A DNA stretch of 64,000 bases from Erpobdella octoculata (taxonomy: Eukaryota; Annelida; Clitellata; Hirudinida; Erpobdellidae), in assembly GCA_963978895.1 (NCBI GenBank), contig OZ022247.1:13456972-13520971 (forward strand), read 5' to 3'. The first letter of the stretch is position 1. Each line of letters starts with the position of its first letter. Shown one piece after another: positions 11,941 to 57,080 of the stretch. The position numbers and the translations under genes are program-made. The notes below the pieces were generated by a model. It saw only the letters and a program-made list of their open reading frames with translations, did no database searches and was not told the origin of the DNA.

Positions 11941-12263
11941 ACTTGTTTCGGCTGAAAGCTTGGCAACTGTGAGTAGCTGAGAAACTCTTTTCCTTGAAAC
12001 CAATATTGGCAAACGATCGACCTTCTTTTTCCAGTTGAATCAAGGACCAGTTTGCTGTCCCAGTAAACAACAAGAGGAATGTTACCTTGAAATTTGGCCT
12101 TAATGTTTGCAGATTTCTGGAGTCCGTGTTTTGCCTTGTCACGGCGAATTGAATTTCTGTTAAGAGCAATTTCATCATGGTTCTGACACAAACTTTTAGC
12201 AGTTTCTGGTAGATATATATATTGGAATACTTCGGCGCTATATGATCTTGTAAACATACTCAA
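11900..12263 (-). pseudogene. Transposase-like fragment, superfamily uncertain
   Basis: A minus-strand frame of about 120 residues. RNSIRRDKAKHGLQKSANI, KAKFQGNIPLVVYWDSKLV and DSTGKRRS resemble a module I associate with cnidarian DNA-transposon proteins (..VHWDGKLLPDLTGK..). No catalytic triad can be placed. The frame fades into LINE-like or low-complexity sequence at its end. A single-exon remnant is the best reading. Confidence 0.35.
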
Positions 12264-13045
12264 TTAAATGAAATCGCATATATCGCTGAATCAATTTTAT
12301 AAATTAAATAAAATTGTATACATCGCTGAATCAATTTTATTTCTATGTTTTTTTAACAGTCTAAATCTGTTTAGAAGTAATTTATTATTAAACACAAACT
12401 CTAGGAATCGGCTTATAGATTTATTCAAGCAATTGTTGCTATTTTCAGTGCCGTTTAATTTTTAATTTTGTGTTTCAAAAGCTATAGATAATGTATGCGA
12501 TTTTTCTTCTAGTCACGTCCTTGAAAATGACTGTAATTCTGCTGTTAAAATTTTTTTTATAGAAACTGAAACTGAAAAGGAGAACACAAATGGATAAAAA
12601 CTGAAACTGAAAAACCATATAAAAAACTTTATAGATACTGAAACTTGAATGATTTTTGAAATTTGAGTATCTCCGGCCAGTGCGCCATAAACACCGCATA
12701 CACTAGGCTTTCTTTCATTTTAAAAAATGGGGGGTGCTACATTCATTCATAAACTTTTTTTCAATTGCTTTAAACTGGTTTGAGACTGAGTTGGACTATT
12801 TTCAATTTGCAGTCTTTTTTTCTTTAATTAATAAATTATTAAAGATACCAAAAAAAAAACGGCCGACTAAAGATAGTCAAAAAATTGTTTTCACCTGCGG
12901 TGGGCTTTAATTTTTGCATACTGTATTTTGCTCACTATAAAATAACTGTTTGAAAGCAATGTAATTGGGAAACATATTTTATGGTATGCATTTCAAATAG
13001 AAAATTTATTTTTTAAAGAAATTAAAAATTGTAGCAAATGATTTC
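12264..13045. other. No gene seen
   Basis: AT-rich. A short direct duplication (ATCGCTGAATCAATTTTAT, at about 12281 and 12323) and a CTGAAACTGAAA stretch near 12560-12640 recall the hAT subterminal repeats. Confidence 0.5.
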
Positions 13046-13099
13046 ATGGTATGTTGTTGTATGAGATTGAAATGCTTAAAAAACCTCAAAATCTATTGC

Positions 13100-13890
13100 A
13101 CCAATAGAGCTTTTGTTGCTTTGGCTGGGCGACCTCTTTTTCTTTTGATTCCAATTGGGATGTTTTTTGCTGCAGGTGGTGGGACTGTCAGCTTCAGTCG
13201 AATAGCTAAACCAACAATGTGTTTGCAAAGCATTTTTTTGAAGAATGCAGGGCAGTTGCATTCTCCGTTCAGTCAGTCATTTTGATCTTTTGGTAAAATT
13301 GTGGTCCAAAAACAAAAAGCATTGATTTTAAACTCATCAAAAGTATCCCAGTTGTTAATTTTATTAGAGCTTTCTGTCAATTCTTTTGCAGCAATGTTGT
13401 ACACAACTCTACTCTCAGTTGATTTTGGCTATATGGTTTTTTTCATCTTTGCCCACTGGTAAGAGCTAGTCCACAGTTCCAAGTCAATTTCTGGAAAAGC
13501 TTTGAATTCCTTAATTCTCGATTCATAATTTTGGGACCATTTTTCAATCCATTCAATCAGTCCAACAGTAAATCGTGATAATTAAACTCTTTCTCTCAAA
13601 GAATCTTTATCTTTCATAACTCTGTTGAATGCTTCGAGAACATTGTTTGTGCTTGGTGTAAGTTTGTTGGCACTTTCAAACCAATTCTTATTTGAATTAA
13701 GCCATTCAGCAGAGAAGTATTTGGTAAATTCTTCGTGTACTTTCCACTTTTTCATGAATAAACTTGATGCTTTTTCAAAAACTTCTGATGATTGACTGAG
13801 TTGCAATGAATCAATGTCAGTCAAAATTTCTTGTCTGTCTTCTTTTGGAATCAATGATTCCACTTTTTCAGAACATTTTTCTTCATGTTA
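13100..13890 (-). pseudogene. MULE-type transposase with SWIM finger, broken
   Basis: The minus strand carries, in order: KWKVHEEFTKYFSAEWL, NWFESANKLTPSTNNVLEAF, NRVMKDKDSLRER (13863-13582) and then, after frame breaks, FTVGLIEWIEKWSQNYE, the SWIM-like C-x-C region (..NCPAFFKKC..) near 13255-13230, and a basic KRKRGRPAKATKALL tail near 13160-13110. The TPSTNN..E.FN motif, SWIM finger and basic tail are the C-terminal half of Mutator-like transposases. Several stops and frameshifts occur. It lies within or just beyond the last visible part of the REJ-family gene on the same strand. Confidence 0.75.
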
Positions 13891-14170
13891 ATTATAGTTC
13901 GCAAATATTAATTATAGTAAGCAAATATTAATTATAGTTCGCAAATATTAATTATAGTTAGCAAATATTAATTATAGTTAGTTAATATTAATTACAGTTT
14001 GCATTTATTAATTATAGTTTGCATTTATTAATTAAAGTTTGCATTTAATTATTATAGTTTGCATTTATTAACTATAGTTTGCATTTATTAATTATAGTTT
14101 GCATTTATTAGTTATAGTTTGCATTTATTAATTATAGTTTGCATTTATTAATTATAGTTTGCATTTTATA
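13890..14170. repeat. 20-bp minisatellite, about 14 copies
   Basis: Unit ATTAATTATAGTTTGCATTT, with early copies reading ...GTTCGCAAAT. The variant shifts from one end of the array to the other, as expected from local duplication. It is not a CRISPR, since there are no spacers. Confidence 0.9.
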
Positions 14171-14220
14171 GTGTGCAAAATATTAAAATGGTGTGCATTT
14201 AAATTGAAGCGTATTCTAAA

Positions 14221-14515
14221 AAGTAGAATATTTATTTTAAGTCATAGACATGATTACATAAATATTCTTTTAATTGACGCAAGCGCCATCTATTGAATAA
14301 ATTGGAAGTACACAAATCAATAAAAAAAGGCTTTTTCAAGATGTTACAAAATAAATATTAAAATCGTTTTGAAAATGATTGAATATTATTTCCGCAGGTA
14401 GCTAAAGTCTATGCCAAAAGTTTCAAAGTTCTAAGTAGTCTTAAAGTTGGTAAAAAATCAATCCAAAAATTTGACCACAGAGAGACAGAAGTCGAGTTAA
14501 ATAAAAGTGTGTAAC
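14221..14515. repeat. Dispersed repeat end (copy of the 32.7-32.83 kb sequence)
   Basis: GACCACAGAGAGACAGAAG followed by a GAGTTAAATAAAAG stretch near 14470-14508 matches ACAGACAAACAAACAGAAGG plus AGTTAAATAAAAG near 32780-32825. Probably the outer end of the same Helitron/RTE-like family. Confidence 0.5.
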
Positions 14516-14530
14516 AAAAGATTAACAAAC

Positions 14531-46330
<31,800 letters not shown>

Positions 46331-46546
46331 CTGTAAAAAAGGCTATTTAAAAAAAAATAATAAACAATCAAATATTAAACAATGACAATAATTTTTTTTT
46401 AAGATAATGCTTATATACAAATATACTAAAAACTTAAAAATAATATTTAAATGTACGTAATACAAGTTTTTGAACCAAACTTTCCATTTCGCAGATTAAA
46501 GCATTGGGCGTGATTTATATATCTACATACATAATTTCCTATGTCT

Positions 46547-46687
46547 ATATGTATGTATGTATGTATCTACGTATGTATGTATGTATGTATGTATGTATGT
46601 ATGTATGTATGTATGTATGTATGTATGTATGTATGTATGTATGTATGTATGTATGTATGTATGTATGTATGTATGTATGTATGTATG
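46547..46687. repeat. (TATG)n microsatellite
   Basis: About 34 tetranucleotide copies with one early interruption. The MYVCMYVC frame across it is not a gene. Confidence 0.95.
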
Positions 46688-46900
46688 AATGTATGAATGC
46701 ATTTATGTTAGCAATTTCGCATAACGCGGGGGCCGCGGTGGTCAGCAGTTCAGCAGTCAGCAGTTGCTAAAATTAGTGCGCGCAGGCGTGTAGTAAAAGT
46801 TATTACGTAATTGTGCACTGTCAGTCATAATCATTATAGTGTAAACAACCAACAAGATAAGTTTTTTAAGCTTTTGCTCCTGAGGGGATGAAACAATAAA

Positions 46901-47260
46901 TCAAATATTTTGATGAAACTGTTGACAGTTATCTTCTTTTAAAATTGTTTTGTACAATTGTGTATCATCTGCAAACAACAACAGTCTACCACCCTCTTTC
47001 ATCACGTTGACCATATAATTGACAGAAATCACAAACACGATTGTTCCCAATAAACTACCCAGAGGAACCCCACTTTCGACCTTTAACCAGTTTAAATACA
47101 AATCATTCATTCGTACCTAAAAAGATCTGTTGACCAGGAAGTTATTAATTCATGACAATGTTTTTTCATCTATTTCTTCGACTTATATAACAGCTTGTTA
47201 TGTGGTACTCAATCAAATGCTTTTTCAATATCAACTATATTCATTCCCGTCATCATAACT
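46901..47260 (-). pseudogene. LINE RT fragment
   Basis: Minus strand. VDIEKAFD (stop) VPHNKLLYK near 47235-47165, then SGVPLGSLLGTIVFVISVN and LLLFADDTQLYK. CR1/L2-like, heavily decayed. Confidence 0.75.
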
Positions 47261-47339
47261 CTGAGACACATTATCGGAAATCTCAGAAGTTGAAGCACAG
47301 TAGATCTATTTCTCAAAAAACCATAGTGTTTTTTACAAA

Positions 47340-47590
47340 CGTTTATTTAGCTTAAAATCTCTGTTTGTGTGTGTGTGTGTGGCATTCTCTTTACGCAAAT
47401 CTTGCAAGTAAAATTTATCCAGCTTTTTGACTAGCTAGAAAACTGAAACTATCAGCATAGTTTCATATTGGATGACAATTCAATTAAAAAAAAATTAATT
47501 TCAACATCTTTCGTATTTCTAAATCGAGTGTAATTGAAACAAAAGTTTGTGTTGAAAAACTCGTTTTTTCTTTTAATTGTTATTTTTTTT
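47340..47590. repeat. Dispersed (GT)n-linked repeat
   Basis: A GTGTGTGTGTGTG run, then ACGCAAATCTTGCAAGTAAA, CCAGCTTTTTGACTAGCTAG and CATATTGGATGACAAT. Nearly the same block recurs at 61980-62150 and 63285-63540. Confidence 0.85.
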
Positions 47591-47861
47591 TATAAAATAA
47601 CTCAGCAAATGTTCTCTCACAAATGTCTCTTTCACCCTACATCACACACATGTCAGGGATATAGGCCTGTAGTTCCGCACATGAGTCCTCAATCTTTTCT
47701 TGTAAAATCCAACATATGACTCTGTTTTCCTTCAAGGAAAGTTGTTAATTTTCAAAAAATTGCAGACCATCCGGACCCTGACTTTTGAAATTACTAAATT
47801 GTTTAATATAAAGTAAAAAATTGATATCTTCAGTGTGAATGGGAAAAAGATTTTGCATTTA

Positions 47862-47980
47862 GGTACTGATAAAAGTAGTAAACAAATTTGCATTATCTGC
47901 AATACAACATTCAATCCTCATTTCAAAGCTAGCAATTTAAAATATCATTATAAAACAAATCATGAACAATTTTCGTAGCG
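47862..47980 (+). pseudogene. hAT-type transposase zinc-finger fragment
   Basis: Plus strand ICIICNTTFNPHFKASNLKY then HYKTNHEQFS: a C-x2-C...H-x4-H finger of the kind at the start of ZBED/EPM2AIP1-like hAT transposases. TAGAGG/CGATTGTCGGC terminus-like sequence follows at 48010. The rest of the gene is absent. Confidence 0.55.
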
Positions 47981-48008
47981 ATGTCCATCAATATCTGAAT
48001 TAAAAAAG

Positions 48009-48125
48009 TAGAGGTACAACGATTGTCGGCTTGTTATCGGTATCAGCCAATTATCGGCCTTTTTGCCGTTAATCGGCATCGGCCGACAATCGGTATTGAC
48101 CGATGATCGGCCGATCAGTGCTAAT
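48009..48125. repeat. hAT terminus-like array (ATCGGCC repeats)
   Basis: TAGAGGTACAACGATTGTCG followed by repeated TATCGGTATC / AATCGGCATCGGCCG. hAT ends often begin TAGAG(A/G)T(G/A)CA. No matching right end was found. Confidence 0.5.
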
Positions 48126-48129
48126 TTTA

Positions 48130-48790
48130 TCTTGCAAAATGGATTCAGCCAATAAATCTTAATAAATAAATTTTCGTACACATTTTTAATGAAACAAACT
48201 ATTAAATGAAAGTAAATTCAGTTGTGTTGAATGACTTTAAGTTTAACAATTATTCAATTAGGATCATGAAAGTTAGCTGTTTTCAAGCAGATGAGTGGCG
48301 ATTAGAAAAAGATGCTTGCTTGGTACTCCAGTAAGTGGCAAACTTGCAGCGGGAACCAACATATTACAACCAAAATCATTATATCTCAAACTGTTTTTCT
48401 GTTATAAAAGGCTAATTTAAAAAAAAATTAAGCAAAGCTTTAATTAAAACCCCGAGCCCAGAGGCTTAGCTGAAATTTTTGGTGTCCGGGGACAAGGTCT
48501 AAAGTAGAAAACAAAAACTACGGCAAAAGTGAGCGTGAAATCAGCTGTTTGGCATGCTGGTTGTGTACTTAATTTGTATTTTAGTGAGACTTTGGCTGAA
48601 CGCGTCGACACTTGTTTACTCACTGAAAGCGTGTTTATTAATACTCGGCTACTTTTATTGATTTTAGTCTAATTCAGCATGTATTGAAAACAAACTAATT
48701 GCTGTTTAATTAACTTTATTATTATAATTTGAGAAAGTGTTTTTTCGATTTTAATATATACCGTTTTATTATTATAAATGAAGCTCTGAA
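48130..48790. other. No gene recognised
   Basis: AT-rich with short unassigned GC-richer patches near 48450-48560. Confidence 0.4.
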
Positions 48791-48791
48791 G

Positions 48792-50809
<2,018 letters not shown>

Positions 50810-50810
50810 T

Positions 50811-50892
<82 letters not shown>
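50810..50892. repeat. (TA)n microsatellite, right of MULE
   Basis: TA with two TTTA interruptions. Confidence 0.95.
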
Positions 50893-50894
<2 letters not shown>

Positions 50895-52287
50895 AAACAT
50901 GCTGTCGGTTCCCAGACTAAAAATAGTAAATAATGGGGCTACAGGCTGTTAGGAAAACCGAATTTAAAGTGGGGATAATAATAGTTATAAACTTCTGTTG
51001 TAGATTAGGTAGATTAATTAATCAATGTTGATGAATCAATTGCAAATATTCACAGTTGTGACAATCGTTTATTAAATATGTATGACTTTCGTTATTTATT
51101 GGAAATTATTTTTTTTAAATCTCGGTATTAGTTTCGAGACTTTATACGATAACCAAATTTATGTCTTGCTATTTTATTTCGATACGAGACTTCTTCCGCA
51201 GGCTGTATCGTTTCAATGGCGATACGGGATCTCCCGTATTGTATAGAAATCTCGATTGATTTCGAGATAACGATTACGGGACGAAGATGCTTAATATCAA
51301 TAAAAACACCTCTTTTTCTAGAGATGCACCGATACCATAAATATAAGATTTTTTGCTAGACCTGTCCGTGAAAGTCTAAATGGTTTTTCAATTTACACAT
51401 ATTTTAGCAGTCACATATGTTTTTCTTTTGCGGAGTGGTGACACCCACCCAATGATTATGATGATAAATTTTAAATAAAAAATTTAAGAGCAAATTAAAC
51501 TAAAAAAAAATTTTAAGAGAAGCGTTGAAAAAAATTGAAAGACATAACAAATATTTTAGTTATTTTTTAAAATTATTTAAGGCTAAAACATGTTTGCAGT
51601 AAAAAAAAAGAGAAACCTCATGCAATGCTCTTTCTGTGTTGTTTCCATTAAGTCTGATATTTAAAATTTCCGTCAAACAGTCTGAAAATGCAATATGCAA
51701 TATTCAAACTTCAGATTTATGATTATTTTCTTAATGGTAAACTCATGAACCTCACAACACAAAGTTATCTTCTTAGTACTAAAAGTAGTCCGTCAAAAAT
51801 TATGGTTTTTGTTAATACTAGAGATACCCGACAAAAACGACGGATTTTCAAATACCATCGCGATTGCAGCATTTGATGCAATGTAATCAGTCAAAAACGT
51901 TCCGAATAATGTTTGATGTCATACAATTGCGTAATTTGCTTTAATCGTGTGCCTTTACACTTTGCACAAGTTTATCAGTGTAGATCCAAGCATTTTCAAA
52001 GTGCTCTTCATTTCTACATTGATGGAGAGTGTCTCTGGCTGCTGTGGCTGTTTTCTTCGCTGTTATCATGTCGAAACATTTTTCCCTGCAATTATCTGCT
52101 GAGTCTATTTGTGTTTGATAGTATCATTTTTAACACAACCAGCTCAAACAAAAAATCAAAGTCACATATTGGTCAGTAAAGCTGTATTGCTTATATACGT
52201 TTTGGGATCGTGATCATTTGTCAGAGTAAGCAAGACCATTATGATATTAGGCAACTGCTCTAACACGGCTTTTACCTAATCATAAAT
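50893..52287. other. No gene; hAT terminus-like sequences
   Basis: 51120-51300 holds repeated TCTCGATACGAGA-type motifs and GCGATACGGGATCTCCCG, and TAGAGATGCACCGATACC stands at 51320. Both resemble ends of hAT-type elements. No transposase is nearby. Confidence 0.4.
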
Positions 52288-52800
52288 TTATGACCACCTG
52301 GTTAACCTTTGAGATGTAAGTGTTTGTGACATTTTTTCACCGTCTAACGTAACGCTATGTAAAACAGCGTGTCTTTTAGGGCTAGCCTCCAGAAAGTTGT
52401 ACAGACTTTGAATAGCACTTAAAGCTTTGCGAAGTGGTTTAATTTCTGTTACTGTATCTTGTATTGCTAGAATTAACAGGCGCCCATAGCAATGAACATA
52501 AATTGCCAGTGAAGATAACTCTTTAATTCTTGTAGCCAAATCTTTGTGAATGCCGTTCATAGTTGCTGCGTCGTCAAAACATTGTCCTACAATTTTGTCA
52601 AGGGGTAGCTCCAGCTTGCCGAGTGCATTTTTTACCAATTCACATAAAACTTTACCTTCGGTTGATGGTGTATCATACAATCAGATAAAAGATTCTATCG
52701 CTTCTCCTTTGATGATAAATCTAAGACATATTGACACTTGTACGGTCCTGCTGATGTCCGACGTTTCATCAACAATAATAGAATATCAAGGAACTGTTTT
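52288..52800 (-). pseudogene. hAT-related (ZMYM1/DUF4371-type) transposase fragment
   Basis: Minus strand. YSIIVDETSDISRTVQVS, ICLRFIIKGEAIESFI, a stop near 52680, LYDTPSTEGKVLCELV, GQCFDDAATMNGIHKDLAT, LAIYVHCYGRLLILAIQDT and IQSLYNFLEASPKRHAVL. These are consecutive blocks of the central RNase H-like region. The E-bearing C-terminal part does not follow in place. Confidence 0.8.
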
Positions 52801-52810
52801 GCCCGAATTT

Positions 52811-53392
52811 TCAGTCATTTGCCCGAATTTTTGCCCGAGACTGAAGTAGCTGCAGCCCCCCGCCCCCGGCTCGTACGCTACTGCTCTACATATTGGACAA
52901 CACTTTAGAGCCACTGACCTATAGGAAATATTGATAAAAAAATTTAGTGGAGAGAAAAGTCTTGAGCAAGCTGCGAAACTCCGTTTTGAATTATGCCGCT
53001 TAAACCGTAGAAGTAGGGCTGTTCCCGATCTTGAAACCAATAAAGCTGTAATTTCTGCCACCCAGGCGGTGTGCACCGGGAGACTGGTACCAAGATATTT
53101 TTCATGGATGTCGATCTACGTTTGGCGTCCCTGCATAGCGCTGTTCGACTGTAGACGTCGGATCAGGTATCACGGGAAAATTTCTTGCAAGCACTTAAAC
53201 ACGAGCAAGCAGTCCTCAGAGAAAAAATAGTACGTGATCAACTTTCTTGCTGTTGACACTTATTTTGGCAGTATTGTTGATTGATTAATTTGAGAAAGAT
53301 GCAGAGCACCACTTACGCTTCAAATCAACCGGAGCATAGCAAAGCATGTACGTATGTAGTTGTTGATCTGTGACCGCATGGACAAATTGAAA
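52811..53392. other. No gene recognised
   Basis: GC-richer transposon-like sequence near 52840-52900 (CCCGGCTCGTACGCTACTGC). No readable motif. Confidence 0.4.
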
Positions 53393-54170
53393 TTAATGTG
53401 AATTCTCAAGTTTTTTACTTTTGAATTTGGTTCTACATAAGTGTTGCATCAACCGGAGTCCGATGGAGCTTACGTTTAATGAGCACCACAAGACCTCCAA
53501 TTTGTACGGGTCGAGTTGCAAGCGGTTTTCGATCATCCAACGACCAGCGTTCTCGACGCATGCCAACATCTCACGGATACTTTTACTGTTTGGCACCGAG
53601 AGTAGTGCCTATAACTCTGAGTGTCGTCTGTATAAAAATGATACAGGAAACTGCGGCCGTCTAATGTTTGTCCAATTTCTCCACTACACAAAAAAACAGA
53701 AGTGGCCCAACACTAACCCCTATGGAACGCTACAGTCCTGAGAAACAGCTGGGAGCACTCGATCTGTCAAGTACAACCAAAACCAGTTGATAACAGTCTG
53801 GCCAGTCTTGTAGAATGACTCAAGTCGCTGCAACAAGATGCCATGATCTAAGGGGTAGTATGCTGCAATCATATCAAAAATAACAAAAAGCAACAACATG
53901 CTCGCGTCAGCCGCATGAAGCAGATCTAATTTAACTTTGAGAATAACTGTCTCCGTTGAGTGACATGAGCGGAAAGCAGACTGGAAGGCTGAAAACAGGT
54001 TGTTAGAATAGAGATACGTAAGAGCTCTAGAAAGCACGAGCTTTTAAAAAAGCTTAAAAACGACTGAGAGATTGGATAAAGCGGTAAGAGAAAATCTTGT
54101 TTTTGTCAAGTTCTGGTCTTCTTTAACAGTGGTATGACATACTCTAGTTAGAACCCGTCTAGTACAATTC
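53393..54170 (-). pseudogene. L2-like LINE RT fragment
   Basis: Minus strand, several frames. SNLSVVFKLF then KLVLSRALTYLYSNNLF, FQSAFRSCHSTETVILKVK, VIFDMIAAYYPLDHGILLQR, LYLTDRV, then broken GVPQGS/FADD regions, MIENRLQLDPYKLEVLW. The order is as in L2-type RTs. Strongly decayed. Confidence 0.8.
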
Positions 54171-54330
54171 CTGTTGTAAGTAAGGAATAGAATAACATAG
54201 TGAGGTACGAAACAATAACGTCTAGCATTTTTTTGAGAAGCCATGTTGGCATCGGGATCAGTGAACATTGTTTGTTTGGTAGCCGACGTATGAGAATTAT
54301 CATTCGTTTTCATCCGTTGGCTCAAATCTC

Positions 54331-54971
54331 AACAGGCCATGTCTGACTTAAAAATCAGACAAACCCAACAGGAGAAATTTGGCGCTGGTGGTTGGTGCAC
54401 AAACACGGGCAATTTCGACAAAAATGTGTGAAATTGGTCGGTCGTGACGCTGTCGCCTGAAAGCATCATGCTTCTGCCCATTATGTTTTTGAGACCGCGC
54501 TATCTTGGAGACCCAGATCAGACATCTTTTAGATTCAAAAATTTTGGTAACTACGCATCTGGGCCTGACATTAATTAGTGTTATTTTTTATTTTTGCAAT
54601 TTTTGCTTTAAGGAACGTATTTTTCGCTCAGCTGTAAATCATTTTCTATCAAACAAAGGATCAGACGCTTGAGGTTTAAAATTTACGGAGTGGGTTGATA
54701 CGAGCTGATCGGCTATTCTTGTCAATTCGTCGGTCAATAAAACAGCCAACTCGTTTGGGTTTGTAGGACTCGGATGGGATACACTTATCAACTGTTCAAT
54801 ATCTGATAGCACTTTATATCAATCAATAACATGCACACCATTTAAGTAAGGTTTGAAAAAAAAGGTTGAATTTATTTTTAATAGTTAATCCTAATTTAAA
54901 ATATTTTCTGGCAAACCAACGTTCCCTCTAAGCTGCGCACCGAAATTATTTACCGCGAAGTAAACTCACGT
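54331..54971. other. No gene recognised
   Basis: Mixed sequence with no assigned repeat. Confidence 0.4.
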
Positions 54972-55253
54972 TTACTTATTAATGAATTTCTGGCGCCCAA
55001 TAACAACATTAACAAAATCCTCAATAATGTAATCATAGTTTATGTTCTTTACTATTTTATATTCTATGATCAAAACTGTGAGAGCATTGAGTCTTTCTAG
55101 ACCAATTGTTGACCTAAAATAGTTCTTGACTCTCTCTAGGGTAGAAAATGACCGTTTACCTGAGCAGTTGGATGCAAGTGTGCAAAAAAATAATTGAATA
55201 GCAATGTCAACGTTTGGAGAAGAGAGTTTGGTCTTATGATTTTGGGTATTCAA
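54972..55253 (-). pseudogene. hAT-related (ZMYM1-type) C-terminal fragment
   Basis: LFFCTLASNCSGKRSFSTL, KNYFRSTIGLERLNALTVL and NYDYIIEDFVNVV. Corresponds to the C-terminal block that should follow the 52.3-52.8 kb fragment, but lies upstream of it on that strand, so it is a separate copy or a rearrangement. Confidence 0.8.
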
Positions 55254-55533
55254 TTACAGTCAAATATATTGAAATAAATTAAAAATTGAATTATATTATT
55301 GCGTTGCCACAACGAGAATCAAAACACAGAATTCAAATAAATGAAATGGTATAAAAATTAAATGCAAAACCTAAAGCCATGGAGGCCAGGCCCAGGGGAC
55401 GCCATAAGAAAAAAGTCATAAAAAACTAAAGTTTCAGATGACTTTACATTTTTTTCTTTACTTTCTTGTTTTCTTTTTTTTTCTTGTGGTTCCCCCTGGC
55501 CTCGTGGCGCCCATAGGCTGCAGCCTATGTAGC

Positions 55534-55842
55534 CAGGGCCGGATTAACATTTATAGAAGCCCTGGCGCACTGAGCAAAATGAGACCCCTTGCTTCCAAAA
55601 AACCGGAGGGGGATAGTCGGAAACATTTTTCATGAAAATTTTTGAAACCCTCTTTTCATTTTTCTTTCCAAAAATCCTGATGACCGGGGGGAGGTAGTCG
55701 AAAGCATTTTCCAAAAAAAATTTTTTTTTTGAATTTGGAATATTATTTTTTTTATTGTAAGATGTTGAGACCCCGAAGCTCGGAGGCCCTGCGCCATGGT
55801 TAATCCCCCACTGTGTGTAGCCTATGCCTAAATCCGCCCCTG
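55534..55842. mobile_element. Possible hAT-type MITE, about 309 bp
   Basis: Left end CAGGGCCGGATTAACATT; right end, inverted, CAGGGGCGGATTTAGGCA. CAGGG starts suit hAT. No 8-bp duplication could be matched, so the call is tentative. Confidence 0.45.
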
Positions 55843-56200
55843 ATTATGTTCACTTTGGACGGAGCGTCAGTTATGCTTGGCAAGCGAAATGGGGTTTCTG
55901 CTTTGCTCCGTGCTGAGGTTCCTCATTTATCCGAGCAGTACTGCGTGACAAATCGAGAAGACTTAGGCATAGACGATACCTGGATATGCTAATGAGAATT
56001 AAATTTTATCTCACAAGTGGACAAAATGTTAATCTTGATTCAGTTTATAAACTTTGGAAAATAGGAAAATCAGAAGGCAGAAATTAGACATCCCTCCAAA
56101 TTTATTTTTTAAATGTAATGTGTATTATTTTATTATTGTATATTGTTTCTTGCCAGTGGCCACTTGCCAATTTGCCATCCTTTTTGTATCCCATTAAAAT

Positions 56201-56675
56201 TAGAGATGGGGATCGAACCGAACCCGAACCGAACACACCGAACTCGAACCCTACTTTTTACCGAACCGAATTGAACCCGAACTTAGTTGTTGACCGAACC
56301 GACCGAACCCGAACTCTGTTTCGCTAGGAACGAACCGAACCCGAACGACCCCATGCTAAATTCATCGAACCTATTTTTAAAATTAAATTATGACTATGAA
56401 ATATTCTTGAATAAAAAATCCTTATTTTGTTTTCTGTATTTAATATCGTTGTTATTGTTTGTCTTATGAAAACTTATGCACATTTTTGTTGTTATGTTTA
56501 CTTTCTTTTTGGCGTAGCTTATTACACCGTGCGGTCGTGTTGATTGAATTACCTATTTTGTTGTATTTATTATTTAGAACAACTTAAATAATATAGCAAA
56601 TACTAATAAGTTAGCAAACGGTTCTAAATGGAGCAAGCAAGAGCTGGAAAGTTTGTTACAGAAGAAAAGGAATGC

Positions 56676-56706
<31 letters not shown>

Positions 56707-57072
56707 ACAGTTGATAACGCACCATATGTCAATAACATGACTAGGAGTGAGCAAAGAGCTCGAATGAGTACAGAAACATTAAAAATGTAATTTTTTTTTT
56801 AAATACAACATGGAACCTTAATTTTTTTAAATGTCTTGAATTAATAAACTTTGACTATATTTTAATGCAATTATCATCAAATCTAGCTTGAGCCATAGCT
56901 ATCCCGAACCGAACCCAAACTTTAACAACTAGCGAACCGAACCGAACTCAAACTGTAAGCACTACCGAACCCGAACTGTAACCACTAGCGAACCGAACCG
57001 AACCCGAACAATAGCCACTACCGAACCGAACCGAACCCGAACTCTTAAATTAGGGTTCGATTCTCATCTCTA
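56201..57072. mobile_element. Non-autonomous hAT with perfect 8-bp target duplication
   Basis: TAGAGATGGGGATCGAACC at the left and its inverse (GGTTCGATTCTCATCTCTA) at the right. ATTAAAAT stands directly outside both ends (56193-56200 and 57073-57080), a textbook 8-bp hAT duplication. Subterminal arrays of CCGAACCGAACCCGAAC lie at 56215-56350 and 56905-57050. No transposase. A (TTA)n retroposon tail is inserted at 56674-56728. Confidence 0.9.
56674..56728 (-). mobile_element. Tail-only retroposon insertion (second copy)
   Basis: (TTA)n followed by AAACAGTTGATAACGCACCA and TATG, as at 40678-40720. Confidence 0.55.
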
Positions 57073-57080
57073 ATTAAAAT

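Noticed and set aside
46504..46770. MYVCMYVC repeat protein
   Set aside because: Translation of (TATG)n.
55545..55842. Confirmed hAT insertion
   Set aside because: Ends look right, but flanking 8-mers do not match; kept only as tentative.
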